From positions 1-64,000 of the IMG/VR virus record IMGVR_UViG_3300042345_000282: 64,000 nucleotides of DNA. One strand, 5' to 3'. Every line of letters starts with the position of its first letter. Positions within the stretch are counted from its first letter, which is position 1. The position numbers and the translations under genes are program-made. Below the pieces are notes generated by a model. That model ran no database searches, was not told the DNA's origin, and worked only from the letters and a program-made list of their open reading frames with translations. This document shows positions 1 through 7,678 of the stretch, piece after piece. The DNA is from a virus.

Positions 1-1
1 C

Positions 2-259
2 GCAGAAGTCATCGAAGGTAAGTTGAATAAACTGCGCAATTCCAAGGACGAAGGTCGTAGTTTGATCTATGATCGTTACAACGAGATCAGTACCGGTGTA
101 GCGACTGAAGCAAGCAATCAGAGTTATAAGGAAGCATTGGCAGCGCACAAGCGTGAGAAGCAACGCTTGCAGGATGCAGTCCTCGAGGCCAATGTGCGCA
201 ATGAGATCATCATCGATGCTATGACCGTTGCCACCCTTCGTACAGAGGGTTTGATCTAA
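2..259 (+). CDS. Hypothetical protein, 5' end outside window
   Basis: The frame is open from the left edge to the TAA at 257-259; the only starts inside are non-ATG codons such as TTG at 23, so the gene probably begins upstream of the window. The visible 85 residues are strongly charged and helical (KREKQRLQDAVLEANVRNE), suggesting a coiled coil. No family is recognised. Confidence 0.55.
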   Translation, partial: AEVIEGKLNKLRNSKDEGRSLIYDRYNEISTGVATEASNQSYKEALAAHKREKQRLQDAVLEANVRNEIIIDAMTVATLRTEGLI

Positions 260-268
260 AAACGGTGT

Positions 269-298
269 TTTGGTAGGTGCATTAATATGCATCTACTA
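269..298 (+). other. Stem-loop between genes
   Basis: TAGGTGCAT and ATGCATCTA form a 9-bp stem (one G-U pair) around a short loop. No T-run follows, so this is more likely an mRNA processing or stability hairpin than a strong terminator. Confidence 0.4.
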
Positions 299-316
299 AG
301 CACTACTCACAACCTG

Positions 317-323
317 TAAATAC
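317..323 (+). promoter_or_regulatory. Late promoter (TAAATAC) of small membrane gene
   Basis: T4-type late element about 38 nt before the ATG at 362, with a GGAGG ribosome site at about 348-352 in between (leadered class). Confidence 0.5.
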
Positions 324-361
324 TAGTGAGGAAGTTTTCCAATCCTCTGGAGGTATTTATA

Positions 362-601
362 ATGGATAAACTAAAAAAAGCATTTGACATGGCTGGCGAC
401 TTTTTGCACATGATCATGGATCTAGGTATTAAGTTGTTAGCAGTAGGTGTCATACTACAGATATTGTTTGGACCAGCAGTTCCGTTCATGCATTTAGATG
501 TAGTAGGTAATATAACTGCGTTCGCAGGTGCTTTGGGTGAGAAAGGTCTTGTAGGCCTAGTCGCACTAGCAGTACTATTTTGGGCTTGGAATAAGAAGTA
601 A
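362..601 (+). CDS. Small two-helix membrane protein (79 aa)
   Basis: The chosen ATG at 362 has a GGAGG ribosome site 9 nt upstream; an upstream in-frame start at 326 has none. Two hydrophobic segments (residues about 16-36 and 62-76) flank a short loop, and the protein ends in charged WAWNKK. The size and topology would fit a phage membrane protein such as a holin or a host-membrane modifier, but nothing proves this. A terminator follows directly, making it monocistronic behind a late promoter. Confidence 0.65.
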   Translation: MDKLKKAFDMAGDFLHMIMDLGIKLLAVGVILQILFGPAVPFMHLDVVGNITAFAGALGEKGLVGLVALAVLFWAWNKK

Positions 602-626
602 TCTATACCCAACTTAAGTAGCATAG

Positions 627-654
627 CCCGCTTGAGAGATCAAGCGGGTTTTTT
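627..654 (+). terminator. Rho-independent terminator
   Basis: Perfect 9-bp stem CCCGCTTGA / TCAAGCGGG with a 4-nt loop, followed by TTTTTT. It ends the 362-601 transcript before pstS. Confidence 0.9.
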
Positions 655-691
655 GTAATAGAAATGCAATAAAAAAATTTGTTGATTTCCG

Positions 692-698
692 TAAATAG
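692..698 (+). promoter_or_regulatory. Late promoter (TAAATAG) of pstS
   Basis: T4-type late element 24 nt before the pstS ATG; GGAG at 711-714 is the ribosome site. No PhoB-box-like pair of CTGTCA repeats is seen in this interval. Confidence 0.5.
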
Positions 699-722
699 TG
701 TCGTAATCAAGGAGATTATGAC

Positions 723-1709
723 ATGAAAAAATTAGTAGCATTTAGTTTAGTAATATTAGCAAGCGCGGGTGCGCAAGCAAGAGATCAAATCAATATTGTA
801 GGTAGTTCAACAGTATATCCTTTCACTACAACTGTTGCAGAACAGTTCGGTAGAATTGGTAAATTTAAAACCCCGAAAGTTGAAAGCACTGGTACCGGTG
901 GTGGTATCAAGTTGTTCTGTAATGGTGTTGGTCCACAACACGCAGATGCGGTCAACGCATCCAGACAGATGAAAAAGTCTGAGTTCGACACATGTGCGAA
1001 AAATGGTGTAAGTGAAATACTTGAGATCAAGATTGGTTATGACGGTCTTACTATCGCTGAAAACAAAGCAGGTAAACTATCAGGTCTAAGTCGTAAAGAT
1101 GTTTATCTAGCATTAGCAAAGACTGTACCAGGACCAAATGGTGCTATGATACCTAATCCATATAAGACATGGCGTGATGTAAATCCAACTCTTCCTGCTG
1201 TGAAGATTGAAGTTTACGGACCACCTCCAACAAGTGGTACTAGAGATAGTTTCCATGAGTTGTATATGGAAGCAGGTTGTGAGTTAGAGAACAAGAAAGC
1301 CTGTCATGCTATTCGTGAAGATGGCGCATATGTTGAAGCAGGCGAGAATGATAATCTAATCGCACAGAAGTTGATAAGCAACGTGAATGCTTTGGGTGTT
1401 TTTGGTTATAGTTTCCTTGAGGAAAATCTAAACAAACTAAAAGGTCTAAAGATTGAGGGCGTAGAACCAAAATTTGAGACTATTAGCGATAGTAGTTTCC
1501 CGGCAAGTCGTCCATTATTCGTTTACGTAAAGAAAGCACATATCGGTGCAATTCCAGGATTGCGTGAATTTGCTGACGAATATGTAAGTGTCAGGGCTTT
1601 AGGCGAAGATGGGTATCTAGCAGAGCGCGGCCTAGTGTCATTAGACAAGGCTGAACTTGCTAAAAGCCGTCAAGAAGTTAAGGTTTTAAAGAACTTTAGC
1701 CCAAAATAA
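723..1709 (+). CDS. pstS: Phosphate ABC transporter periplasmic binding protein PstS
   Basis: 328 residues with a Sec signal peptide (MKKLVAFSLVILASAGAQA) and the PstS-family signatures: GSSTVYPF near the mature N-terminus, STGTGGGIKLFC, NASRQMK, GYDGLT, TSGTRDSFHE and SRPLFVYVKKAH. The family binds inorganic phosphate in the periplasm and delivers it to the host PstCAB permease. Phage pstS genes are established in marine cyanophages, where they are thought to sustain phosphate uptake. Here it is followed by a porin gene, which suggests an outer-membrane-to-periplasm route. The upstream signal is a phage late element, not a recognisable host pho box. Confidence 0.93.
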   Translation: MKKLVAFSLVILASAGAQARDQINIVGSSTVYPFTTTVAEQFGRIGKFKTPKVESTGTGGGIKLFCNGVGPQHADAVNASRQMKKSEFDTCAKNGVSEILEIKIGYDGLTIAENKAGKLSGLSRKDVYLALAKTVPGPNGAMIPNPYKTWRDVNPTLPAVKIEVYGPPPTSGTRDSFHELYMEAGCELENKKACHAIREDGAYVEAGENDNLIAQKLISNVNALGVFGYSFLEENLNKLKGLKIEGVEPKFETISDSSFPASRPLFVYVKKAHIGAIPGLREFADEYVSVRALGEDGYLAERGLVSLDKAELAKSRQEVKVLKNFSPK

Positions 1710-1741
1710 AGTAGTATATTTTAATGACCCCTCAGGCCTGT

Positions 1742-1748
1742 TAAATAC
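1742..1748 (+). promoter_or_regulatory. Late promoter (TAAATAC) of porin gene
   Basis: T4-type late element 63 nt before the porin ATG, giving a long structured leader. Confidence 0.5.
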
Positions 1749-1751
1749 TAT

Positions 1752-1790
1752 ATGTCTTTGAAATAGGACATGATGCCACTCACGTGGCAT
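1752..1790 (+). promoter_or_regulatory. Two stem-loops in the porin mRNA leader
   Basis: ATGTC/GACAT (1752-1756 with 1767-1771), then a perfect 7-bp hairpin ATGCCAC-TCAC-GTGGCAT (1773-1790). The AAGGAG ribosome site follows about 8 nt later. No T-run, so mRNA stability or translational control is more likely than termination. Confidence 0.45.
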
Positions 1791-1811
1791 AACAACAAGG
1801 AGATATAAAAT

Positions 1812-2786
1812 ATGCGTAAAGCACTTATAACATTAGTTATGTTGGGATCACTATCTACTGCGGCTCTCGCACAAGATGTGAAAATTAATGGTAACTTCGG
1901 TTATCGTTTTGATTCAGTCGAAGCAGGAACTGCACCTAAGTCTGAAAAAGATCGTATCAGAGCAGAGTTACTATTGAATGCTAAAGTTAACGATAAGACA
2001 ACTTTGGTATTTGGTACTAGAACTGGTACATTCAATTCATCTTGGGATGACATGGGCGGTAACGCCAATTCTAAAGATATGGGTCTACACTTAGCATATG
2101 TTGAGTACGCCGCTATGGATCAAGTCAAGGTTCGCCTTGGTAAGATGCATCAACCTTGGGCAAGTTCACCAAGTCTATTTTTTGACCGTGATATCAAGCC
2201 AGAAGGTCTAGCAGTAGCGTTTGCTCATAAATCAGGATTGTTCGCTAATGCGTCTTCATTGAAGATCGTAGAAGGCGGTGCAGCCGATGATTCTAGAGTA
2301 CAGAGCCTACAAGTTGGCTTAAAGAAGGATGTTGGAGCATTGTCATTGACAGGTGCTGCCGCATTACACAATCACAGCATCAAGCATGTTGCTGCCGGTG
2401 GTGTAGGCTCAGATGTGACTCTTCAGCAAGCATTCGGTGAAGTTGGTGTTAAGGTTGCTGGTCTTCCAGTAGCCGGTTTCGTAGACTTCATGCGCAACGA
2501 CAAGGCAAATGCTGATAACCAAGCACTAGCATACGGTGTGAAGGTTGCCAAAGGCAAGTGGGATGCTTCAGTATTCCATCAAAAAGTCGAGGCAAATGCA
2601 CAGTATGGTTTGTGGCATGATTCTGACTTTGCAGGCGCACAAGGTAATCACAAGGGCTATGGCCTAACTGCTGGTTACAGAGTCGCTAAGGGTTGGAAGG
2701 TCAACGCTAAGTATTTCGATGTTGAGCGAGGAGCCAACAAAGAAGATTACAAGCGTCTACAATTAGACTTGAACTACATGTTCTAA
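1812..2786 (+). CDS. Outer-membrane porin
   Basis: 324 residues: signal peptide (cleavage near AALA-QD) followed by alternating beta-strand pattern throughout and a C-terminal Phe after LDLNYM, the usual signal for BamA-dependent outer-membrane insertion. It resembles Gram-negative putative/phosphate-selective type porins, but the substrate cannot be read from sequence. A phage-encoded porin beside pstS suggests raised nutrient entry across the outer membrane during infection; an alternative is altered surface exposure to block superinfection. AAGGAG ribosome site; terminator immediately downstream. Confidence 0.85.
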   Translation: MRKALITLVMLGSLSTAALAQDVKINGNFGYRFDSVEAGTAPKSEKDRIRAELLLNAKVNDKTTLVFGTRTGTFNSSWDDMGGNANSKDMGLHLAYVEYAAMDQVKVRLGKMHQPWASSPSLFFDRDIKPEGLAVAFAHKSGLFANASSLKIVEGGAADDSRVQSLQVGLKKDVGALSLTGAAALHNHSIKHVAAGGVGSDVTLQQAFGEVGVKVAGLPVAGFVDFMRNDKANADNQALAYGVKVAKGKWDASVFHQKVEANAQYGLWHDSDFAGAQGNHKGYGLTAGYRVAKGWKVNAKYFDVERGANKEDYKRLQLDLNYMF

Positions 2787-2813
2787 TCGAACATCTAAAT
2801 TCAGTCAAGATCA

Positions 2814-2844
2814 GGGGAGATAGAAATATCTCCTCTTTTCTTTT
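2814..2844 (+). terminator. Rho-independent terminator after porin
   Basis: 7-bp stem GGAGATA-GAAA-TATCTCC followed by TCTTTTCTTTT. Confidence 0.85.
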
Positions 2845-2877
2845 ATATGATAAGTAAATCTGTTAAAATAATGAAAT

Positions 2878-2967
2878 GGAAGTGTGGCAGAGTGGTTGAA
2901 TGCTCTAGTCTTGAAAACTAGCGATTCCGCAAGGGGTCCGTGAGTTCGAATCTCACCGCTTCCACCA
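2878..2967 (+). tRNA. tRNA-Ser (UGA)
   Basis: 90 nt with CCA encoded. Acceptor GGAAGTG pairs with CGCTTCC (one G-U), anticodon loop CTTGAAA gives anticodon UGA, there is a class II long variable arm, and the T arm is GTGAG-TTCGAAT-CTCAC. The discriminator base before CCA is A, whereas bacterial tRNA-Ser usually has G. It reads UCA/UCG-type serine codons and may support phage codon use. Confidence 0.93.
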
Positions 2968-2976
2968 ATCAAACTT

Positions 2977-3273
2977 ATGACAATCAAATACGAAGATTTA
3001 CAACCACATGTTGATATGCTCATAGACGCCCTTGAGAACAGAGGGGCAAGTAGTAGCGGATTACCTAATGAACAAGTATATCCATTTGCTACGAAGTATA
3101 GGAGTTTCTTGCAAGAAGTGAGAGATAGACAAGTATCTAGATATAATCTAGAACATTTTTTGGCTGAAAATCACGAAGCGATAATGAAAGTCACTAATCA
3201 GCCTTTTAGGTCTGAACAAATCCTAGGAGCATTGAGAACATATTTTTTCAAAGAATTCATGAGACCTAAATGA
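2977..3273 (+). CDS. Hypothetical protein (98 aa)
   Basis: Starts 10 nt after the tRNA-Ser and overlaps the reductase gene by 4 nt (ATGA), so it is probably co-transcribed and translationally coupled with it. Predicted helical, with no signal peptide or membrane segment. No family recognised. Confidence 0.7.
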   Translation: MTIKYEDLQPHVDMLIDALENRGASSSGLPNEQVYPFATKYRSFLQEVRDRQVSRYNLEHFLAENHEAIMKVTNQPFRSEQILGALRTYFFKEFMRPK

Positions 3274-4007
3274 TCACAGAAACAGTTACATGGGTGCATC
3301 ACTGGAGCGATAGAACTTTTAGTTTTAAAACGACTAGAGATCAAGGATTTAGATTTTATGCAGGTGAATTTGCCATGATAGGTCTGCGTGTAGATAACAG
3401 AAATATACTACGTGCGTACAGCGTAGTCAGTCCACCATGGAAAGATGAATTGGAATTTCTCAGTATCAAGATACAAGACGGTGACCTTACTAGCAGACTA
3501 CAACATATCAAAGTAGGCGATGAAGTCATACTAGCAGAAAAGACTACAGGAACATTACGCAACGATGCATTGATTAAAGGCGGCGAACTATATATGCTAG
3601 CCACCGGAACTGGACTAGCGCCCTTCATGAGCCTAATACGTGATATCGAAACTCTTGAGACTTGGGATAAAATAAATATAATACATAGTGTGAGAGATAA
3701 AAAGGATCTAGCATATTATGATGATTTGATCAGTAGTTTCAAAGACGGAGAGCCCGAATTATTTGAGTTGATAGAACCCAAATTGACATATAAGCCTATC
3801 ATAACGGGCGCCGGCGAGAAAAGAATCACGGCTCAACTATATGATAATGACTTGACGATTGATTACAGCCGTGATAAAATCATGCTATGCGGTAATCTAG
3901 AATTCAATCAGGAAGTTACTGATTGGTGTATATCAAAGGGCATGACTGAAGGTAGTTTACGAGAGCCCGGAACTTTTGTCATCGAAAAGGCATTTGTAGA
4001 GAAATGA
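3270..4007 (+). CDS. fpr: Ferredoxin/flavodoxin-NADP(+) reductase (Fpr type)
   Basis: 245 residues with the order of the bacterial Fpr family: FAD-binding barrel with RAYSVVSP (about residue 50) and DGDLTSRLQHIKVGD, then the NADP domain with LATGTGLAPF (about 111-120), KRITAQ, MLCGNLEF and the C-terminal VIEKAFVEK typical of proteobacterial enzymes. It moves electrons between NADPH and ferredoxin or flavodoxin in the cytoplasm. This phage also encodes an FdxA ferredoxin (41031-41360) and a heme oxygenase (31142-31690) that could use such electrons. ATGA overlaps on both sides place it in a short operon. The C-terminal signature suggests acquisition from a proteobacterium. Confidence 0.9.
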   Translation: MITETVTWVHHWSDRTFSFKTTRDQGFRFYAGEFAMIGLRVDNRNILRAYSVVSPPWKDELEFLSIKIQDGDLTSRLQHIKVGDEVILAEKTTGTLRNDALIKGGELYMLATGTGLAPFMSLIRDIETLETWDKINIIHSVRDKKDLAYYDDLISSFKDGEPELFELIEPKLTYKPIITGAGEKRITAQLYDNDLTIDYSRDKIMLCGNLEFNQEVTDWCISKGMTEGSLREPGTFVIEKAFVEK

Positions 4008-4369
4008 ACAATTTTGAGATTGATGAACAATATATTACTGATGTAACAGTTAGGACTGAACACGATTTCATCGTAGATCGTAATAATCCTACACCCGAAG
4101 AAATCTTTAAAGTACTCAAAGGTTGGGACAAAGTTGTCAGCATCGGTAGCAAAGACCACGATGAGTTTACTAAGTTGCGTAATCAACTTGAAGAACAAGG
4201 TTACATCAAAACCGAACGCGGTTGGTGGAATGGCGATACTGTATTGAAGCCATTCTATTTGAACGGTTGGCGATTCAAAAAAAATCATAGATTTCCTTGT
4301 GCGGCGGCACTTAGCAATAGTATTAAGTGTGCTAAGAAATATAAATGGAAGAGCATCAGCAGTCTATGA
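4004..4369 (+). CDS. Hypothetical protein (121 aa)
   Basis: ATGA overlaps with fpr upstream and the SGNH gene downstream. The first half is acidic and the C-terminus basic (KCAKKYKWKS). Cytoplasmic, no recognised domain. Confidence 0.65.
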   Translation: MNNFEIDEQYITDVTVRTEHDFIVDRNNPTPEEIFKVLKGWDKVVSIGSKDHDEFTKLRNQLEEQGYIKTERGWWNGDTVLKPFYLNGWRFKKNHRFPCAAALSNSIKCAKKYKWKSISSL

Positions 4370-5181
4370 AACAGATACTAATAATGGGAGACAGTTGGGG
4401 AGTACCTGAATATTCACTAACACCGGGCGAACTATTATCTGATCCTACTAATGTCGTTCGTCCAAAATTTTGGTTAGATGCTGAACCAAATTATACAGAC
4501 GGTATATATCATACTGACCAATATTTACGTGGGCTAGGGTATGATGTTTATAATTCTGCGCAGGGCGGTATTTCAAATGTACAAGCGATTAGAAGAGCGA
4601 TAAGTTGCATCAAAAACGAAAAATTAAATCCTGATTTAATCATTTGGTTTCATACAGCATTGTTTAGAGACTATCAGCATTTTCAAACGAAAATTAGTTT
4701 ATTAAAACCTTATGAACAGGCAGTAGATGATTTAGCAGAAGCGGTGTATGGTAAAATGGCAAATTTCTTAAAAGAAAATAATGACATACCATTTATTGCT
4801 GTAGGCGGGCAAGCACCATTAGTTAAACACGTATTTGATAAGTATTTAAATCCTTTTTTCCGTGTAGATGATTGGAGAAGTGAAATACTGCAGGAAAAAT
4901 TGCCCGAGTTTCAAGCATTCGGATCAGAACCTATGTTACATTCTTGGACTTGGCATCCTGAGACTATCAAAAAACTGTTGTCAATATCAGACCTCTATCG
5001 CGATAAGATGACTGCTTTATCTAACTCTGCTCAAATAGAAGATCCTCTATTTCCTGATGGTTGTCATCCTGGAAGAACACCTCATTATGAACTCACTAAA
5101 AAAATTCATGATGCGATCAGTTGGTTTTATAAGAATAATCAAAAGCATGATTACATAAAAACTCCGGGTAACGCACTATGA
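4366..5181 (+). CDS. SGNH/GDSL hydrolase-like protein 1
   Basis: 271 residues. ATG 4366 (ATGA overlap with the previous gene) is preferred over 4345 because the conserved start MKQILIMGDSWG then matches the neighbour's. GDSWG near the N-terminus is block I of the SGNH fold, AQGGISN fits block II/III, and DGCHPG near the C-terminus supplies a possible Asp-His pair. SGNH enzymes are esterases acting on acyl or O-acetyl groups; in a phage a surface-polysaccharide O-acetyl esterase is plausible but unproven. It has no signal peptide. Tandem paralogue of the next gene. Confidence 0.7.
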   Translation: MKQILIMGDSWGVPEYSLTPGELLSDPTNVVRPKFWLDAEPNYTDGIYHTDQYLRGLGYDVYNSAQGGISNVQAIRRAISCIKNEKLNPDLIIWFHTALFRDYQHFQTKISLLKPYEQAVDDLAEAVYGKMANFLKENNDIPFIAVGGQAPLVKHVFDKYLNPFFRVDDWRSEILQEKLPEFQAFGSEPMLHSWTWHPETIKKLLSISDLYRDKMTALSNSAQIEDPLFPDGCHPGRTPHYELTKKIHDAISWFYKNNQKHDYIKTPGNAL

Positions 5182-5927
5182 AAAATATATTAATCGTAGG
5201 AGACAGTTGGGGAGTACCTAACTACGTTAAAGGCTATAATACAGTACCTGAAGATCACACAGAATTTCGACTAAGGGCTATGGGATATAATGTCTTCAAT
5301 TACTCATTGAATGGCGGAAGCAATGTCGATACAATAAGTTATGCTATATCTGCTATAGAAAACAAAGAACTAAGAGTGGATGAAGATGTAAGTTATAAAA
5401 AGAAAACATATGCTGATTCTGGTCCCGAATTCTTACCTGACCCAAATTATCGCGGTGAAAAGATAGACTGGATAATTTGGTTTCACACTGAGTCTATTCG
5501 CGCCTCAGTACAGCCTATAATGTTTCGTTGGATAAAGATTGAAGATATACATGAATTAGGGTGCAAGACTGCATATAGAGCATTCAAGCATTTAGTAGAA
5601 ATTTGCGGAAATCCAAAAACAGTAGTGATAGGTGGGCAGGCACCGGTAGAACCCATGCTATATGATTATCATAATCCAACATATATCATAGAAGATTGGC
5701 GTAGTGAGATTGTGGGTAGAAAGTTACCAAGATGCATATCGCTTTCTAGATTGGATATGATAGAACGATCATATCATTCAATAGATGAAAAACTTGAAAT
5801 AATGAATCTACATGCTGAGATATATGATGCTATGAACAATAAAGAGCAATTTTTTGATGCTTGCCACCCTGCCGCGATACCACATAAACATTTAACGAAT
5901 AGATTACATACTTGGTTTTCAGAGTGA
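5178..5927 (+). CDS. SGNH/GDSL hydrolase-like protein 2
   Basis: 249 residues, sharing with its neighbour the start KNILIVGDSWGVP, LNGGSN, DWIIWFHTE, VIGGQAPV, EDWRSEI and a final DACHPA. These fit SGNH blocks I, II/III and the catalytic Asp-x-x-His. ATGA overlap with paralogue 1 indicates tandem duplication and coupled translation. Substrate unknown. Confidence 0.7.
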   Translation: MKNILIVGDSWGVPNYVKGYNTVPEDHTEFRLRAMGYNVFNYSLNGGSNVDTISYAISAIENKELRVDEDVSYKKKTYADSGPEFLPDPNYRGEKIDWIIWFHTESIRASVQPIMFRWIKIEDIHELGCKTAYRAFKHLVEICGNPKTVVIGGQAPVEPMLYDYHNPTYIIEDWRSEIVGRKLPRCISLSRLDMIERSYHSIDEKLEIMNLHAEIYDAMNNKEQFFDACHPAAIPHKHLTNRLHTWFSE

Positions 5928-5935
5928 TTTCTTGA

Positions 5936-5942
5936 TAAATAC
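5936..5942 (+). promoter_or_regulatory. Late promoter (TAAATAC)
   Basis: T4-type late element 40 nt before the ATG at 5982, which has an AAAGGAG ribosome site. Confidence 0.5.
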
Positions 5943-5981
5943 TTTAGTATGCCAATGATGCATATATAAAGGAGAAATCTA

Positions 5982-6143
5982 ATGGATCTTGAAACAATTG
6001 TAACAGTATTAGTAGTAGCAGGTTTTGCAGCCTTCTTGTTTTTCAAGATGAAGAAAAAGTCTTCAGATGATGCAGGTCCAAGCACTGACGGATCGGGCGG
6101 ACACCCTGGCAAAGAGAATGGCGGAAGACAGCAACTAAAATAA
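5982..6143 (+). CDS. Small membrane protein (53 aa)
   Basis: ATG with AAAGGAG 8 nt upstream. One N-terminal transmembrane helix (TIVTVLVVAGFAAFLFF), a basic KMKKK stop-transfer, then a disordered Gly/Ser/Asp tail. Late promoter upstream and strong terminator downstream make it a single-gene unit. Function unknown. Confidence 0.7.
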   Translation: MDLETIVTVLVVAGFAAFLFFKMKKKSSDDAGPSTDGSGGHPGKENGGRQQLK

Positions 6144-6163
6144 GTCTCTGTCATGTTGGTTTT

Positions 6164-6191
6164 AGGGGGAATTAATTCCCCCTATTTTTTT
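6164..6191 (+). terminator. Rho-independent terminator
   Basis: Perfect palindrome AGGGGGAATT-AATTCCCCCT followed by A and a run of T. Confidence 0.93.
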
Positions 6192-6194
6192 GGC

Positions 6195-6202
6195 TATAAA
6201 TA
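6195..6202 (+). promoter_or_regulatory. Consensus T4-type late promoter (TATAAATA)
   Basis: Exact match to the T4 late element, just after a terminator and 27 nt before the ATG at 6230, with AAGGAG in between. Confidence 0.75.
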
Positions 6203-6229
6203 ATTGCACGACAAGGAGAACATAAATTT

Positions 6230-6367
6230 ATGGCTGGATCATCATCGCTAAACAAGAAGAATACAATATTCAAACGTACTAGCCAGGGTGGAAGCAGACC
6301 GAAAACTAGTGCTATGAATAAACAGCAAAAGAAAGCATTCAAACACTACAGAGGGCAGGGTAAATGA
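6230..6367 (+). CDS. Small basic protein (45 aa)
   Basis: ATG 6230 has AAGGAG upstream, and the TGA overlaps the next ATG (ATGA). Lys/Arg/Gln-rich (KKNTIFKRTS, NKQQKKAFKHYRGQGK), probably nucleic-acid or virion associated. No family recognised. Confidence 0.6.
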   Translation: MAGSSSLNKKNTIFKRTSQGGSRPKTSAMNKQQKKAFKHYRGQGK

Positions 6368-6576
6368 GTGGTAAGGGGTCAAGTCCTAGACCATATAGTG
6401 TAGATAAAAAAACATTTGATAATAATTGGGATCGCATTTTTAAAAAGAATTATTATCAAGATATACTGTCTACCGAAGATGCGGTTATCAGCGCACTAGA
6501 TAAATCAGACTATGATAACAGAAATAAAACCAACAAGCCCGACAATACTAAGTCTACTAAAGACGATAGAAAATAA
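6364..6576 (+). CDS. Small conserved-type phage protein (70 aa)
   Basis: ATGA overlap with the preceding gene. Charged, with a disordered C-terminal tail rich in Asn/Lys/Asp. The next gene starts inside it in another frame. No function seen. Confidence 0.55.
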   Translation: MSGKGSSPRPYSVDKKTFDNNWDRIFKKNYYQDILSTEDAVISALDKSDYDNRNKTNKPDNTKSTKDDRK

Positions 6577-7095
6577 AGATTTTGTCAACGGGGAACATAG
6601 TTTTGCAAAGAACTATGATGGCTTGAGTTACTATGACGCTCTAATGGCAGCCATAAGTGACGATACACTTTTCAATCACCTTGACTACGACATCCCTATA
6701 CTTAAGTACAAGCATAATAAAATACTAGGGGACACAGAGGGCGGGAAGTTTTTTTTAGAATCCTTTCAACAACTGGTTGAATTCGACGGCTTTTACACTA
6801 GCGGATACATACCCAAAGGATTTGATCGTTGGCATAGTGATAGTGATGTGACCGGATATGCTATCCTATTTTCTTATTCTAAAGATGGAAACGGGTATTT
6901 CAAATATAAAATTCCTGGATCAAGAGAAATCGTGACATTGGTAGACGAACCCGGATGGATGATTCGTGGTATGTATTATGGTAATGTCGAAGACAGTAAG
7001 TTGTGGCATTGTGTCGCTAGTGAAGGATTTAGGGTAACATTTATCTTGACTTTTGCGGCTGAAGATAAGTATAATACAGCAGTTGAGATATTAAC

Positions 7096-7105
<10 letters not shown>
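6512..7105 (+). CDS. Putative 2OG-Fe(II) oxygenase-like protein
   Basis: 197 residues. FDRWHSDSD gives an H-x-D pair; LWHCVASEGFRVTF near the C-terminus supplies a second His followed by Arg, the ligand and 2-oxoglutarate pattern of the double-stranded beta-helix oxygenases. The N-terminal part is unrecognised. Substrate unknown. It starts 65 nt inside the previous gene, and its last 10 nt form the first 10 nt of tRNA-Gly. Confidence 0.55.
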
Positions 7106-7171
<66 letters not shown>

Positions 7172-7179
7172 TTCTTTGC

Positions 7180-7186
7180 TAAATAC
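7180..7186 (+). promoter_or_regulatory. Late promoter, leaderless type (TAAATAC TAC ATG)
   Basis: Only 3 nt separate the element from the ATG at 7190. With T4 spacing, transcription would begin at the start codon. It lies immediately after tRNA-Gly. Confidence 0.55.
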
Positions 7187-7189
7187 TAC

Positions 7190-7678
7190 ATGCTATACAT
7201 TTCTTATCGTGGTATTTACGACGGCCAAAACTTTGAAGACGCTAACACACCTAATCAATTAGGAAAGGCTCTAGGTATGGGCTTTTCATGTATGATAGAC
7301 GTATGGAAGGTCGGAGATCAGTTTTATCTAGGAAATGATCAACCTATCACAGAGGTAACTACAAAGTACTTGCAGGGAAATCGTTGGTGGATTAATGCTA
7401 GAAATACTGCGATGCAAGCATGGTTGCCCACACAGAACGTAAAATTATATCCTAATTGGTTTTATTTCCCTACGATGCCCCCTCCACAATATGTTACTGC
7501 TAGTAACGGTAAGTTGATAACACCGGGTACAGTACCTATTAATAATTCAAGTGTTATATTTTTACCTGAGATAGATGACCGAGGTATGTTTAGTACTGTT
7601 AAGTTACGCTGTTATGGAATATGCAGTACATACCTAACGTTCATAAGAAGAATGCGTCAAGAAGGCGCATATTATTAA
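7190..7678 (+). CDS. Degenerate glycerophosphodiester phosphodiesterase-like protein
   Basis: 162 residues. The ATG 3 nt after the late element is chosen; the longer frame would read through the tRNA. It aligns by eye with the intact GDPD at 34495-34935 (YRGIYDG for HRGLTNG, DVWKVGDQFYLGND for DVWYINDVWYLGHD, NARNTAM for HAKNIDA, CYGICSTY for CYGICSDY). The catalytic residues are replaced: HRG is YRG, E-x-D is I-D and GHD is GND. It is therefore probably not an active phosphodiesterase and may act as a binding or decoy protein. Confidence 0.65.
   Translation: MLYISYRGIYDGQNFEDANTPNQLGKALGMGFSCMIDVWKVGDQFYLGNDQPITEVTTKYLQGNRWWINARNTAMQAWLPTQNVKLYPNWFYFPTMPPPQYVTASNGKLITPGTVPINNSSVIFLPEIDDRGMFSTVKLRCYGICSTYLTFIRRMRQEGAYY

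Noticed and set aside
661-722. Host PhoB box upstream of pstS
   Set aside because: No tandem CTGTCA-like 11-mers; the region is explained by a TAAATAG late element and a GGAG site.
2811-3023. Minus-strand ORF of 70 aa
   Set aside because: It is antisense to tRNA-Ser; the peptide (GEIRTHGPLAESLVF) is the well-known false translation over such tRNA genes.
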